Shown here: positions 34,047 through 34,480 of the stretch, one piece after another | How positions within the stretch are numbered: the stretch's first letter is position 1 | Layout: every line of letters begins with the position of its first letter | Assembly (NCBI GenBank): GCA_020073285.1 | Contig: JAIQFM010000085.1 | Coordinates: forward strand, 1 to 34,480 | DNA: 34,480 nucleotides | Direction: 5' to 3' | From: Terriglobia bacterium | GTDB taxonomy: Bacteria; Acidobacteriota; Terriglobia; Terriglobales; Acidobacteriaceae | Notes under the pieces: generated by a model | Databases searched by the model: none | Told to the model about the DNA's origin: nothing | Seen by the model: the letters and a program-made list of their open reading frames with translations, nothing else | Program-made: the position numbers and the translations under genes

Positions 34047-34480
34047 ATGGCCCTGACGCGCCGTCAACGGCAGGTTTACGATTTCATCGCCGGCTTTGTG
34101 CAATCGCACGGCTACTCGCCATCGTTTGAAGAGATCGGCAACGGGCTCGGTCTGAGCTCGCTGGCGACGGTGCACAAGCACGTCAGCAATCTGGAAAAGA
34201 AGGGGTTGCTGCGCCGCGACTACAATCGCAGCCGCTCCATCGACCTGCTGCCTCCCCGCGGGCGCATGAAGCAGACCATGTCTGTGCCGCTCTCGCTTCC
34301 CCTGCTGGGGCGCATCGCCGCCGGCCAGCCGATTGAAGCGATGGAAAACCCGGAGTCGATTTCGCTGCACGACTTCACCGGCTCCAAGGACGTTTTTGTT
34401 CTGCAGGTGCGCGGCGATTCCATGCAGGACGAAGCCATCCTCGACGGCGACTACGTGCTGGTGGAAAAGGCGCAGACGGC
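34047..34480 (+). CDS. lexA: LexA repressor, N-terminal part (cut by window edge)
   Basis: The first 144 residues of the SOS repressor are present. A winged helix-turn-helix fills 1-65 (SPSFEEIGNGLGLSSLATVH), the self-cleavage site Ala92-Gly93 lies in GRIAAGQPIEAM, and the catalytic Ser125 in RGDSMQDEAI. The catalytic Lys should be just beyond the window. The ATG at 34,047 has GGAGGAG 8 nt upstream and a consensus promoter before it. Confidence 0.95.
   Translation, partial: MALTRRQRQVYDFIAGFVQSHGYSPSFEEIGNGLGLSSLATVHKHVSNLEKKGLLRRDYNRSRSIDLLPPRGRMKQTMSVPLSLPLLGRIAAGQPIEAMENPESISLHDFTGSKDVFVLQVRGDSMQDEAILDGDYVLVEKAQT

Overview
The window looks like a chromosomal segment of a high-GC Acidobacteriota bacterium (Koribacter/Terriglobia-like). 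This is an inference from the gene order, from Lys/Pro/Ala-rich tails on several ribosomal proteins, from the style of the intergenic repeats, and from the mix of core and mobile genes. No rRNA or tRNA gene and no CRISPR array was seen.

Positions 1-14,460 (minus strand) hold a continuous str-S10-spc ribosomal block. Read in transcription order it is rpsL, rpsG, fusA, a small dimeric alpha/beta-barrel (ABM-like) ORF, tuf, rpsJ, rplC, rplD, rplW, rplB, rpsS, rplV, rpsC, rplP, rpmC, rpsQ, rplN, rplX, rplE, rpsN, rpsH and rplF (cut by the window edge). A strong sigma70-type promoter lies at 14,805-14,833, followed by a leader of about 340 nt. The gene order is canonical, but most gaps are 60-330 bp and are filled with repeats of two designs. 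One is an inverted array of a short 7-8 nt word. The other is a mosaic of short palindromes. In several gaps the repeat word itself sits where the ribosome-binding site should be.

Positions 14,839-17,282 carry a 63-bp tandem array upstream of the str promoter and a divergent Ig-like/beta-propeller lipoprotein gene. Positions 17,381-25,398 (minus strand) carry a small PCP_red-like protein, nusB, a VOC-domain/lumazine-synthase fusion, three enzymes of acyl-CoA metabolism (crotonase, 3-hydroxyacyl-CoA dehydrogenase, thiolase), and a TPR-GAF-degenerate GGDEF protein. A kynureninase-like gene follows on the plus strand at 25,634-26,800.

Positions 26,801-33,996 look like an accessory island between that gene and lexA. 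It has three parts. The first is a lower-GC, overlapping three-gene cassette (a TIGR04255-type protein and two unnamed small proteins). The second is an IS66-type element carrying a DUF4338/DruA-like gene between tnpB and an internally deleted, frameshifted tnpC. The third is a tightly coupled operon of a serine recombinase, an unnamed protein, a CcbP-like calcium-binding protein and a DUF6155-like protein. The window ends inside lexA, which has a consensus promoter with a possible LexA operator in its spacer. The first and third parts of the island are the best candidates for undescribed systems.
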